NCBI RefSeq assembly: GCF_010858045.1
Contig: NZ_JAAGVC010000045.1
Location: forward strand, 1 to 41,592
Direction of reading: 5' to 3'
Length of the DNA stretch: 41,592 bases
From: Nocardia cyriacigeorgica
Lineage (GTDB): Bacteria > Actinomycetota > Actinomycetes > Mycobacteriales > Mycobacteriaceae
Positions within the stretch are counted from its first letter, which is position 1. Every line of letters begins with the position of its first letter. Positions 23,503 to 31,141 of this stretch are shown piece after piece. Made by a program: the position numbers and the translations under genes. The notes below the pieces were generated by a model. The model worked only from the letters and a program-made list of their open reading frames with translations, did no database searches and was not told where the DNA came from.

Positions 23503-24216
23503 ATGTCAGCCGAGCGCCTGTACTTTCGTCAGCTGTTGTCCGGACGGGATTTCGCCGTTGGTGATCCCATCGCGACACAGATGCGCAATTTCGCCTATCT
23601 GATCGGCGACCGGGAGACCGGTGAGTGCGTGGTGGTCGATCCGGCGTATGCCGCCGGTGAGCTGGCCGATATCGCCGAGAACGACGGACTGCGGCTGACC
23701 GGGGTACTCGCCACCCACCATCATCCCGATCACGTCGGCGGCACCATGCTCGGCTTCACCCTGCGGGGGGTGCGTGAGTTACTCGAAAAGACCAGCGTCG
23801 CAGTGCATGTCAACAACCAGGAACTTCCGTGGGTCGCCAATGTCACCGGGATCGCGCCCAGTGAGCTCACCGGTCACGACCACGGCGACAAGGTGAGCGT
23901 CGGCGCGTTCGACATCGAGTTGCTGCACACCCCCGGCCACACGCCCGGCAGCCAGTGCTTCCTGTTCGACAACCGCTTGATCGCCGGCGACACGCTGTTC
24001 GTGGACGGGTGCGGGCGCACCGACTTCCCGGGCGGTGATTCCGAGGCGATGTTCCGCAGCCTGCGCTACCTGTCCGAGCTGGACGGCAATCCCACGGTCT
24101 ATCCCGGCCACTGGTACAGCCAGGACCCGAGCGCCGCACTCGACACGATCCGCGCGAACAATTACGTGCTGCGGCCGACGTCGCTGGCCGAGTGGCAGGC
24201 GCTCATGCCCGGCTGA
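23503..24216 (+). CDS. MBL-fold metallohydrolase (glyoxalase II-like)
   Basis: This 237-residue metallo-beta-lactamase-fold protein has metal motif T-H-H-H-P-D-H (residues 71-77), the later ligands in T-P-G-H-T-P-G-S and A-G-D-T-L-F, and a final Y-P-G-H-W-Y histidine. The pattern suits the hydroxyacylglutathione hydrolase-like branch, which in actinobacteria includes thioesterases and persulfide dioxygenases acting with mycothiol; the substrate cannot be read. It is divergent from the HEAT-repeat gene and convergent with ilvE. Confidence 0.87.
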   Translation: MSAERLYFRQLLSGRDFAVGDPIATQMRNFAYLIGDRETGECVVVDPAYAAGELADIAENDGLRLTGVLATHHHPDHVGGTMLGFTLRGVRELLEKTSVAVHVNNQELPWVANVTGIAPSELTGHDHGDKVSVGAFDIELLHTPGHTPGSQCFLFDNRLIAGDTLFVDGCGRTDFPGGDSEAMFRSLRYLSELDGNPTVYPGHWYSQDPSAALDTIRANNYVLRPTSLAEWQALMPG

Positions 24217-24256
24217 GCAGCGCTCCGGCCGGTGCCGCACGCAGCGCTCCGGCCGG
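24217..24256. repeat. Two direct copies of a 16-base GC-rich repeat
   Basis: GCAGCGCTCCGGCCGG occurs at 24217-24232, overlapping the end of the stop region of the MBL gene, and again at 24241-24256, period 24. The repeats fill most of the 54-base convergent gap to ilvE and include short GGCC palindromes that may help termination. Confidence 0.6.
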
Positions 24257-24270
24257 ATTCGGCCGCACCG

Positions 24271-25371
24271 TCACAGACGGCGCATCCACTGGTGGATATC
24301 GGCGAAGGTACCGCGCTGGATTCCGGTGAGGGTCTCGCGCAGCGTCATGGTGACCTCGCCCGGCTCACCGCCGCCGATGGCGAACTCCTCGTCACCGGAA
24401 CGCACCCAGCCGACCGGCGTGATGACGGCGGCCGTGCCACAGGCGAAAACCTCGGTGATTTCACCGGATTCGGCGCCCTTACGCCATTCCTCCACCGAGA
24501 TCTTGCGCTCTTCGACCTGATAGCCGGAGTCGGCGGCGAGGGTCAGCAGCGAGTCGCGGGTGATGCCCGGCAGCAGCGAACCGGACAGTTCCGGCGTCAC
24601 CAGACGGGCCTCCGAGCCGGACCCGAAGACGAAGAACAGATTGTTGGTGCCCATCTCCTCGACGTAGCGGCGCTCGCAGGCATCCAGCCACACCACCTGG
24701 TCGCAGCCCTTCTCGGTGGCCTCGGCCTGGGCCAGCAGCGAGGCCGCGTAGTTGCCCGCCACCTTCGCCTCGCCGGTGCCACCGGGCGCGGCGCGCACGT
24801 ATTCGGTGGACAGCCACACCCGCACCGGCTTCACACCGCGCGGGAAGTAGGCGCCGGCGGGCGAGCCGAGCAGCAGGTACTTGTAGGCCGCGGCGGGCTT
24901 CACGCCGAGGCCGGACTCGGTGGCGAACATGAACGGCCGCAGATACAGCGACTCCTCGCCGCCTGCCGCGGGCACCCAGCGCTCGTCGACCTCGAGCAGC
25001 TGGCGCACCGATTCGATGAACAGCTCCTCCGGCAGTTCCGCCATCGCCATCCGGCGCGCGGAGCGACGGAAGCGGGCGGCGTTGGCGTCGATCCGGAAGC
25101 AGGAGACGCCGCCGTCGGGCTGCCGGTAGGCCTTCAACCCTTCGAAGATGGCCTGCCCGTAGTGGAACACCATGGTCGCCGGATCCATCGACAGTGGGCC
25201 GTAGGGCTCGACGCGGGCGTTGGTCCAGCCCTCGGCCTCGGTGTAGTCGATGGAGACCATGTGATCGGTGAAGTACCGGCCGAACCCCGGTGCCGTCAGT
25301 ATCTCCTGTACCCGCTGCTCCGGAAGCGGCGCCGGATGCGGAATACGGGTGAACTGTGCAGCAGCGGTCAT
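24271..25371 (-). CDS. ilvE: Branched-chain amino acid aminotransferase
   Basis: This 366-residue fold-type IV PLP enzyme interconverts Leu, Ile and Val with their 2-oxo acids, using glutamate. It has F-H-Y-G-Q-A-I-F-E-G-L-K, the PLP lysine Lys203 in E-A-K-V-A-G-N-Y, and the family signature around E-M-G-T-N-N-L-F-F-V and A-C-G-T-A-A-V-I-T-P. Length and order beside gcvT match Rv2210c-Rv2211c. The start is set by a leaderless -10 hexamer, so it is not simply read from gcvT. Confidence 0.95.
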   Translation of the reverse strand: MTAAAQFTRIPHPAPLPEQRVQEILTAPGFGRYFTDHMVSIDYTEAEGWTNARVEPYGPLSMDPATMVFHYGQAIFEGLKAYRQPDGGVSCFRIDANAARFRRSARRMAMAELPEELFIESVRQLLEVDERWVPAAGGEESLYLRPFMFATESGLGVKPAAAYKYLLLGSPAGAYFPRGVKPVRVWLSTEYVRAAPGGTGEAKVAGNYAASLLAQAEATEKGCDQVVWLDACERRYVEEMGTNNLFFVFGSGSEARLVTPELSGSLLPGITRDSLLTLAADSGYQVEERKISVEEWRKGAESGEITEVFACGTAAVITPVGWVRSGDEEFAIGGGEPGEVTMTLRETLTGIQRGTFADIHQWMRRL

Positions 25372-25377
25372 ACCGCG

Positions 25378-25383
25378 ATCTTA
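25378..25383 (-). promoter_or_regulatory. -10 hexamer, leaderless promoter for ilvE
   Basis: Read on the minus strand, TAAGAT lies 6 bases before ATG at 25371. Confidence 0.6.
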
Positions 25384-25448
25384 TCGGTCGAGGTTTCGCC
25401 GCTTTTCGGCGCGTTTGTTTGCGCCTTGCGGCAGTCGGTCGGAGCCGG

Positions 25449-26549
25449 CTATTTCGCCTTGACTTCGACGAACGGCGGCCGGACCACCTCGCACCGCAGC
25501 CTGCGCCCGCGCACGTCCACCTCGACCTCGGCGCCCGGTTCGAGCGCGGCCTCGGTATCGAGCAGGGCGAGCGCGATACCCACCTTCAGCGACGGCGAGA
25601 ACGTTCCCGAGGTGGTCTCGCCCACGACCGCGTCCCCGAGCAGCACCTGCTGGCCCTGCCGGAGCACCCCACGATCGAGTGCCTTCAGCCCCAACAGGAT
25701 TCGCTTCGGCCCGGCCGCCTTCTCCTGCTCCAGCGCGGCCTTGCCCCAGAACTGCGGTTTCTTCCAGCCGACCGCCCAGCCGACGCGCGCCTGCACCGGG
25801 GTGATCTCGGTGGACAGCTCGTGCCCGTGCAGCGGGTAGCCCATCTCGGTGCGCAGGGTGTCGCGGGCGCCGAGCCCGGCGACCTGACCGCCGGCGGCCT
25901 GGACCTCGCGCACCAGAACGCGGAACAGCGGTTCGGCGTCGGCCCAGCGCGGCAGCAGCTCGTAGCCGTGTTCGCCGGTGTAGCCGGTGCGGCAGACCCG
26001 TACCGGCCGCCCGTCCCACTCGGCGTCGGCGTAGGCCATGTATTCGAGGTCGGTCGGCAGGCCGAGCGCGGTGAGCACCTCGGTGGAGCGCGGGCCCTGC
26101 ACCGCGAACACCGCGTAGTCGCGGTGCTCGTCGGTCACCGTGATGGCGTCGGGAGCCACCTTCCGCATCTCGGCGACCACCGTCGCGGTGTTGGCGGCAT
26201 TGGGGACCAGGAAGATCTCGTCGTCGCCGACGTAGTAAGCGATCAGATCGTCGATGACGCCGCCGTCCTCGGTGCAGCACAGGGTGTACTGCGCCTTACC
26301 CGGCTGGATCCGACCCAGATCGTTGGTCAGGGTCGCGTTGACGAACTCCGCGGCGCCCGGCCCGCGCACCGTCGCCTTGCCCAGATGGCTGACGTCGAAC
26401 AGCCCGACCGTGGTCCGCACCGCCTGATGCTCGGCCACCGTCCCCGCATACGACACCGGCATCTGCCACCCACCGAACGGCGCGAAACTCGCCCCGAGTT
26501 CGACGTGGAGATCATGGATCGGCCCTTGCAACAGGTCAGCGTCGCTCAC
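25449..26549 (-). CDS. gcvT: Glycine cleavage system T protein (aminomethyltransferase)
   Basis: This 366-residue GcvT transfers the aminomethyl group from lipoylated H protein to tetrahydrofolate, releasing ammonia. It has F-G-G-W-Q-M-P-V-S-Y, G-L-F-D-V-S-H-L-G, Y-T-G-E-H-G-Y-E-L and G-A-R-D-T-L-R-T-E, where the Asp is the conserved folate-activating residue. GTG 26549 is set by the hexamer at 26556-26561. Its function depends on protein lipoylation, for which lipA and lipB lie nearby; gcvH and gcvP are not in the window. Confidence 0.95.
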   Translation of the reverse strand: MSDADLLQGPIHDLHVELGASFAPFGGWQMPVSYAGTVAEHQAVRTTVGLFDVSHLGKATVRGPGAAEFVNATLTNDLGRIQPGKAQYTLCCTEDGGVIDDLIAYYVGDDEIFLVPNAANTATVVAEMRKVAPDAITVTDEHRDYAVFAVQGPRSTEVLTALGLPTDLEYMAYADAEWDGRPVRVCRTGYTGEHGYELLPRWADAEPLFRVLVREVQAAGGQVAGLGARDTLRTEMGYPLHGHELSTEITPVQARVGWAVGWKKPQFWGKAALEQEKAAGPKRILLGLKALDRGVLRQGQQVLLGDAVVGETTSGTFSPSLKVGIALALLDTEAALEPGAEVEVDVRGRRLRCEVVRPPFVEVKAK

Positions 26550-26555
26550 CCGGCG

Positions 26556-26561
26556 AGCTTA
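26556..26561 (-). promoter_or_regulatory. -10 hexamer, leaderless promoter for gcvT
   Basis: Read on the minus strand, TAAGCT lies 6 bases before GTG at 26549. Confidence 0.6.
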
Positions 26562-26584
26562 ACCCGCGCGAGATGCCCGCCCGC

Positions 26585-26705
26585 CCGGTGCATCGGCACG
26601 GCCGTTCGGACACCCCATCCGTTCGACAAGAGCAAGGCCGCAGTCCGCCAGATCGCCCACCGCACGCTCGGTGCGGCCATCGTGATGATCGAGGCGCTGC
26701 CGTGA
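26585..26705 (+). pseudogene. Possible 3' remnant of a lost gene
   Basis: In the gap between gcvT and the GNAT gene, one + strand frame ending at the TGA 26703-26705 reads about 38 residues with balanced composition (F-D-K-S-K-A-A-V-R-Q-I-A-H-R, A-A-I-V-M-I-E-A-L) and about 90% G/C third positions. It lacks a start codon or Shine-Dalgarno sequence. It may be a truncated gene end; I do not recognise the family, and chance is possible. Confidence 0.25.
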
Positions 26706-26789
26706 CCGACGCCCGCGCGGGCAGAGCGGGCAGAACAGCGACCGGCAGGCACCGGCCGAGCCGCAGCCCCCGGCCGTCCGGCTGCGCGA

Positions 26790-27398
26790 TCAGGGGCGGA
26801 ACCACATCGGGATCAGCGTCGGCCCGTTCTCCGGCAGCGGATGGGTGGTGCCGGTGGCCTCGAATCCGCAGCGCTTGTACAGCCGCGACGAGCGTTCGGT
26901 GCTGGCCTCCAGGAACGCGGGCATCTGCTCGGCCGAATACACCGTCAACCGATCGCCGATGATCGCGGCGCCTGCACCTTTACCGCGATGTTCGGGCACG
27001 GTGACGATCACCTGGAGGTACCGATGCGGGAATTCCCGCGGGTGTTCTTCGGCGAGCAGCGCCGTCAGCGTTTCCAACCGGCGCGCGATGCTGAGGTCCG
27101 GCGCCTGCTGCCGCATCGCCCGCGCCTCCTCCGCATCGGCCAGGAACCGCTCCGGCGAGGTGACGTGCTGCCAGATCGACACCGCCCAGATGTCGTCGCC
27201 GGAGCCCGCGATCCAGATCTCGTCCTCTTTCAGGCCGCGGTCGATGATCATCGGCACGTGCTGGTCGATGAACGGTTCGATCGGATGCCCCTCCAACACC
27301 CACGCGGTCACCGCCTCGTCCGAGCACTTGCCGAACGCCTCGATCACCGGATCCCGATCCGCTTCGGTCGCCCGACGCACCGTCAGCGTGTCACCCAT
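26790..27398 (-). CDS. GNAT-family N-acetyltransferase
   Basis: This 202-residue GNAT protein has the acetyl-CoA-binding motif V-P-E-H-R-G-K-G-A-G (Q/RxxGxG/A type) near residue 135 and an E-A-S-T-E-R-S-S-R-L-Y-K-R-C-G-F segment with the Tyr general acid. An acyl acceptor cannot be named. ATG 27398 has AGGAA 7 bases upstream. It is divergent from a TetR regulator 98 bases away, the classic arrangement of a repressor and its target, so it may act on the compound that the regulator senses. Confidence 0.85.
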   Translation of the reverse strand: MGDTLTVRRATEADRDPVIEAFGKCSDEAVTAWVLEGHPIEPFIDQHVPMIIDRGLKEDEIWIAGSGDDIWAVSIWQHVTSPERFLADAEEARAMRQQAPDLSIARRLETLTALLAEEHPREFPHRYLQVIVTVPEHRGKGAGAAIIGDRLTVYSAEQMPAFLEASTERSSRLYKRCGFEATGTTHPLPENGPTLIPMWFRP

Positions 27399-27475
27399 GA
27401 CTAATTCCTCCCGCTGTGAACAGTGTCTTCGGTTGCCAAAGTAGAACGACACCAACGCCCTTGCCATCATTTCGT

Positions 27476-27493
27476 CACACTGCCTACTGTGTG
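27476..27493. promoter_or_regulatory. Palindrome CACAC-N8-GTGTG over the tetR -10 element
   Basis: The inverted repeat brackets the TACTGT hexamer (27485-27490) of the TetR gene and ends 4 bases before its ATG. It also lies upstream of the divergent GNAT gene. Placement on the -10 element is what an autorepressor operator would need. Confidence 0.45.
27485..27490 (+). promoter_or_regulatory. -10 hexamer, leaderless promoter for TetR regulator
   Basis: TACTGT lies 6 bases before ATG 27497 and fixes that start. Confidence 0.6.
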
Positions 27494-27496
27494 GAA

Positions 27497-28489
27497 ATGG
27501 CGGCTTCGACGACATCCGACGCCAGCACGCACCTAACGCGCAGGCCCGGCCGCGCACCATCCGCGCGCGGCCGAACCGATCGGACGACGGCAAGCGGCCC
27601 GCTCCCGAGGGCATCGGGCGGCGTTGCCGGGGCGATCACGGAACACGCCGACCGTGCGCCCTCGGACGCGTGCGTGACCTGCGGAGCTGCCCTCGCCCAT
27701 CCGGCCCGCGGTCGCCGTCGCCGCTATTGCTCGCGCGCCTGCCAAGCCCGCGCCTACCGGGCGCGACGTGACGCGCTCACGTCGGCGCATCGGGCCGCAC
27801 CCACCCGCCGCCGCGCCTCGGGCACACCGCTGACCGCCGTCACCATCGCCCGGACCGCGGTCGATCTGGCCGACCGGTTCGGCCTCGACGGCCTGTCCAC
27901 TCGCCGGCTGGCCGGCGAACTCGGCGTTGCCACCGCCGCGCTGTACCGCCACTACGCCGACCGCGAGGCCCTCCTGGCCGCGATGACCGAACTGGTCTTG
28001 GCCGAGGTACCGCCCCCGCCACCGGAGCTGACCGGATGGCGCGAGCTCGTCGCTCATGAAGCACACCAGGAATGGCAGCTCTACCAGCGTCATCCATGGT
28101 TGCTTCCGGTACTGGCGCGCACCAGGCCACCGGTCGGTCCCGCCCTGTTCGACATGCTGGAGCGCACGTTCAGCGCGCTGGACCAGCCGTCCATGACGCC
28201 GCACGAGATCCTGTCGATCTACCTCGCCCTATCCGGCGTGGTGCAGGGCATCGCGCTGATGTGGAGTGCGGAGTACGTCGAACGCGCGCTGGACCCGGAT
28301 GCCCATCCCGCTGAGCAGGTGCACGCCGACGTGGCCGAGCTGCTCGATCCGGCCGCACGCCCGGTGATGCACAAGCTGTTCGGCGACACGGGTCCCCCCG
28401 ATATCGATTTCGACGGCGTGATCGAGGCGGGCATCGACCTGCTGCTCGATGGTGTCGCCGCCCGGTACCGGCGAAACTCCGCGCCCTGA
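27497..28489 (+). CDS. TetR-family regulator with N-terminal Cys4 zinc-finger-like extension
   Basis: This 330-residue protein is long for the family because about 110 residues precede the helix-turn-helix. The extension is disordered and basic. It contains C-V-T-C-G (Cys59, Cys62) and Y-C-S-R-A-C-Q-A-R-A-Y-R (Cys78, Cys82), a CxxC-x15-CxxxC set that could bind zinc and contact DNA. The HTH lies around residues 115-155 (S-T-R-R-L-A-G-E-L-G-V, A-A-L-Y-R-H-Y). The C-terminal domain resembles the tetracycline-repressor type (W-R-E-L-V, H-P-W-L-L-P-V-L). A palindrome covers its own -10 element. The ligand is unknown. Confidence 0.87.
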   Translation: MAASTTSDASTHLTRRPGRAPSARGRTDRTTASGPLPRASGGVAGAITEHADRAPSDACVTCGAALAHPARGRRRRYCSRACQARAYRARRDALTSAHRAAPTRRRASGTPLTAVTIARTAVDLADRFGLDGLSTRRLAGELGVATAALYRHYADREALLAAMTELVLAEVPPPPPELTGWRELVAHEAHQEWQLYQRHPWLLPVLARTRPPVGPALFDMLERTFSALDQPSMTPHEILSIYLALSGVVQGIALMWSAEYVERALDPDAHPAEQVHADVAELLDPAARPVMHKLFGDTGPPDIDFDGVIEAGIDLLLDGVAARYRRNSAP

Positions 28490-28547
28490 CCCGCGCCGCT
28501 GCCGTGGATTCGCCCGAGGTCGCGCTCGCCGATCGAGGCGCCGCCGC

Positions 28548-28553
28548 TAGCCT
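28548..28553 (+). promoter_or_regulatory. -10 hexamer, leaderless promoter for pepA
   Basis: TAGCCT lies 6 bases before ATG 28560. Confidence 0.6.
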
Positions 28554-28559
28554 GAGGCC

Positions 28560-30071
28560 ATGACCGCTGTCGCTGATCGCCCGCTGGGCCCCGAACTGCA
28601 TCGCACCGAATCCATCGGCCCCGACACCGATGTCCTCGTCATCGGGCTGACGTCCTCCGAGGATGGTCCGGCCATCGTGCCCGAGGTCCTGTTCAGTGAC
28701 GTGCTCGGTCCCGAGGTGCGCGCGGAACTGCTCGACCAGCTCGGCGCCGTCGGCGCCAAGGGCAAGGCCGAGGAGCTCACCCGCATTCCCGCGCCCGCCG
28801 CGCTCGACAACGTCACCAGCGTGCTCGCCGTCGGTCTCGGCAGCCCCGACAAGCTCGACGCCGAGCAGATCCGCCGCTCGGCCGGTGTCGCCGCGCGTTC
28901 GCTGTCGGGCACCGAACTGGTGTCGACCACCCTGTCCGGGCTCGACCTCGCCGCCGCGGCGGAGGGCTTCTACCTGGGCGCCTACTCGTTCACCCCGTTC
29001 CGCTCGGACAAGACGGCACCCAAGCCCGACGAACGTCCGGTGGTGCGCGTCGAATTGCTGGTGCCCGACCCGGGTTTCGGCATCACCGAGTTGTTGCGCG
29101 CGCAGCTGGTGGCCGAAGCGGTCGCCACCGCACGCGATTTCGTCAACACCCCGCCCAGCCACCTCTACCCCGCCGAGTTCGCCGCGCGCGCCCAGGTGCT
29201 GGCCGAAGCCGCCGGGCTCGAGGTCGAGGTGCTCGACGAGAAGGCTTTGGAGGCAGGCGGTTACGGCGGCATCATCGGCGTCGGCAAGGGCTCCTCGCGC
29301 CCGCCGCGCCTGGTGCGGCTCACCTACGAGGGCGGCCCGAAGAAGGTCGCGCTGGTCGGTAAGGGCATCACCTTCGACACCGGCGGTATCTCTATCAAGC
29401 CGGCGCAGAACATGGAGAACATGACCTCGGACATGGCCGGCGCGGCCGCGGTCGTGGCCACCGCGCTGCTCGCGGCGCGGCTGAGCCTGCCGATCACCGT
29501 CACCGCGACCGTGCCGATGGCCGAGAACATGCCATCGGCCACCGCCCAGCGTCCCGGCGATGTGCTCACCCAGTACGGCGGCACCACGGTCGAGGTGATC
29601 AATACCGACGCCGAGGGCAGGCTCATCCTGGCCGACGCCATCGTCCGCGCCGGCGAGGACGAGCCGGACTACCTCATCGACGTCGCCACCCTCACCGGTG
29701 CGCAAATGGTCGCCCTCGGAACCCGCACCCCCGGCGTGATGGGCACCGACGATTTCCGCGATCGCGTCGCCCGCATCTCCCGCGAGGTCGGCGAGAACGG
29801 CTGGGCCATGCCGTTGCCCGCCGAACTGCGCTCGGACCTCAACTCCAAGGTCGCCGATCTGGCCAACGTCACCCCGCATCGGTGGGGCGGCATGCTCGCG
29901 GCCGGGCTGTACCTGAAGGAGTTCGTGCCGGAGGGGGTGCAGTGGGCGCACGTCGATATCGCGGGCCCGGCCTACAACACCGGCGGCCCGTTCGGCTACA
30001 TCGGTAAGGGCGGCACCGGCGTTCCGGTCCGCACGCTCATCGCGGTGCTCGAGGACATCGCCGCGGAGTAG
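28560..30071 (+). CDS. pepA: Leucyl aminopeptidase, M17 family
   Basis: This 503-residue M17 aminopeptidase releases N-terminal residues from peptides using two metal ions. The N-terminal macro-like domain covers about residues 1-190. The catalytic domain has G-K-G-I-T-F-D-T-G-G (metal-binding Lys268) and the family signature N-T-D-A-E-G-R-L (residues 348-355). It is the orthologue of Rv2213 (named pepB in M. tuberculosis). It is cytosolic, with no signal peptide. Confidence 0.95.
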   Translation: MTAVADRPLGPELHRTESIGPDTDVLVIGLTSSEDGPAIVPEVLFSDVLGPEVRAELLDQLGAVGAKGKAEELTRIPAPAALDNVTSVLAVGLGSPDKLDAEQIRRSAGVAARSLSGTELVSTTLSGLDLAAAAEGFYLGAYSFTPFRSDKTAPKPDERPVVRVELLVPDPGFGITELLRAQLVAEAVATARDFVNTPPSHLYPAEFAARAQVLAEAAGLEVEVLDEKALEAGGYGGIIGVGKGSSRPPRLVRLTYEGGPKKVALVGKGITFDTGGISIKPAQNMENMTSDMAGAAAVVATALLAARLSLPITVTATVPMAENMPSATAQRPGDVLTQYGGTTVEVINTDAEGRLILADAIVRAGEDEPDYLIDVATLTGAQMVALGTRTPGVMGTDDFRDRVARISREVGENGWAMPLPAELRSDLNSKVADLANVTPHRWGGMLAAGLYLKEFVPEGVQWAHVDIAGPAYNTGGPFGYIGKGGTGVPVRTLIAVLEDIAAE

Positions 30072-30129
30072 TGGGCACGACCTGCTGGGGCGGCGTCCCA
30101 GACGCACACGCCGCCCCGGTGGGTATGCC

Positions 30130-30205
30130 TTTCGCCCGCATTGGAGCGACAATTCAGCGACTTCGAGCGACAGTCACACGAGTTGTCGCTCAGATGCGGG
30201 CGAAA
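30130..30205. repeat. Long imperfect inverted repeat (26-base arms) downstream of pepA
   Basis: Arms 30130-30155 and 30180-30205 pair at 23 of 26 positions around a 24-base loop, running from TTTCGCCCGCAT to ATGCGGGCGAAA. AGCGAC or GAGCGAC recurs three times on the left arm and loop, allowing alternative pairing. It starts 59 bases after the pepA stop and could be a terminator or an mRNA-stabilising element; no T-tract follows. Confidence 0.7.
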
Positions 30206-30365
30206 CGTACTTCCTGCCCCAGCCGCGCGCAGCTCCCGGGCCGCCGATTAGGCGATCCTACTGGGACAGCACGGGAATCCTGGTCGCTTCGGTCCCCGGG
30301 AGCTACGTGGATCGACGGCCCCGCGCCCTGCCGGCACCCGGGCGACAGCCGGCCCCGCGACCAGT

Positions 30366-30461
30366 CGGCCCCTCGGACAACAGCCGATCCCACACCCTCC
30401 CGGCCCCTCGGACAACAGCCGATCCCACACCGTATCGGCCCCTCGGACACCGGCCGGTCCC
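30366..30461. repeat. 35-base tandem repeat, about 2.7 copies
   Basis: A 30-base unit starting CGGCCCCTCGGACAACAGCC recurs exactly at 30366-30395 and 30401-30430, separated by 5 unrelated bases, with a diverged third copy at 30436-30461. Weaker relatives (CGGCCCCGCG) lie just upstream around 30316-30360. The rest of the gap 30072-30491 encodes nothing I can support. Confidence 0.85.
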
Positions 30462-30491
30462 CTGACCCACGCCCGTCAGCCGTGCACTCCG

Positions 30492-30845
30492 CTAGAGATC
30501 CTCGAGATCCCGTTCGATCTGACGTTTCCGCTCGATCCGCCGCCGCGCGTCGTAATCGCGCATCCGCTGCGGGTAACCGGTCTTGTGCACGTCGTAAACG
30601 GGAATACGCAGGTCGCGGGCGAGATTCCGGGCGCCGCGCTCACCGATGGCCCGGCGCGTCCATTCGCCGTCGGCGGCCACCAGCACCACGGTCACGTCGG
30701 TGATCGTCGTCTTCGGTTCGATGAAGCCCTCGACGCCGGTGTGAGTGCGTACCCACTCGGCCAGATAGCGGGCGTCATTTCCGTACCCGCGAGTAGCTTT
30801 CACCTGCTTGCGCGCACCCCGGCGGAAACGATCGAGCAAACCCAC
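30492..30845 (-). CDS. Conserved hypothetical basic protein, 117 residues
   Basis: This gene starts at GTG 30845 with an excellent AGGAGG 8 bases upstream. The N-terminus is basic (L-L-D-R-F-R-R-G-A-R-K-Q). The centre has an alternating hydrophobic strand (T-D-V-T-V-V-L-V-A-A-D-G-E-W) and the C-terminus is a long charged helix rich in Arg, Glu and Asp. No catalytic or metal motif is visible. Proteins of this kind are sometimes auto-annotated as oxidoreductases without a cofactor motif; I do not support that. It is divergent from the dihydrolipoamide acyltransferase gene. Confidence 0.75.
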   Translation of the reverse strand: MGLLDRFRRGARKQVKATRGYGNDARYLAEWVRTHTGVEGFIEPKTTITDVTVVLVAADGEWTRRAIGERGARNLARDLRIPVYDVHKTGYPQRMRDYDARRRIERKRQIERDLEDL

Positions 30846-31141
30846 GCGCGCTGACCTCCTCGTCCCCCGCCGGAACCGTCGTTGTTACCGGTAAGTCCAT
30901 ATTGCCAGTTCCCGGCTGAGGGACGCCCTCTGCGACGTCGCGAGCCCATAAGTGCAAGGATGGTTCCCGGTACAAGAACCACACGGACCCCCGGAGCCAC
31001 GCGCTGATCGATGAGCGCGGCACACAATGCCTGTGTCACGCACAATGATCGGTGGCCGGTAATTCGCCACGACCCGCGGCGAGCTACCACCGGGGTACGA
31101 ACTGTTGTAGACCCGTCGAGCAGTCAGAGGAGTCAACGGAC
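30846..31141. other. Intergenic region upstream of the acyltransferase gene
   Basis: The 296-base divergent gap contains the perfect 10-base palindrome TTACCGGTAA (30885-30894), close to the start of the minus-strand hypothetical gene. An AGAGGAG Shine-Dalgarno sequence lies 9 bases before ATG 31142. I see no other gene or structured RNA. Confidence 0.4.

Noticed and set aside
30366..30461. CRISPR array
   Set aside because: Repeat units are separated by only 5 bases, the third copy is diverged, and no cas gene is present.
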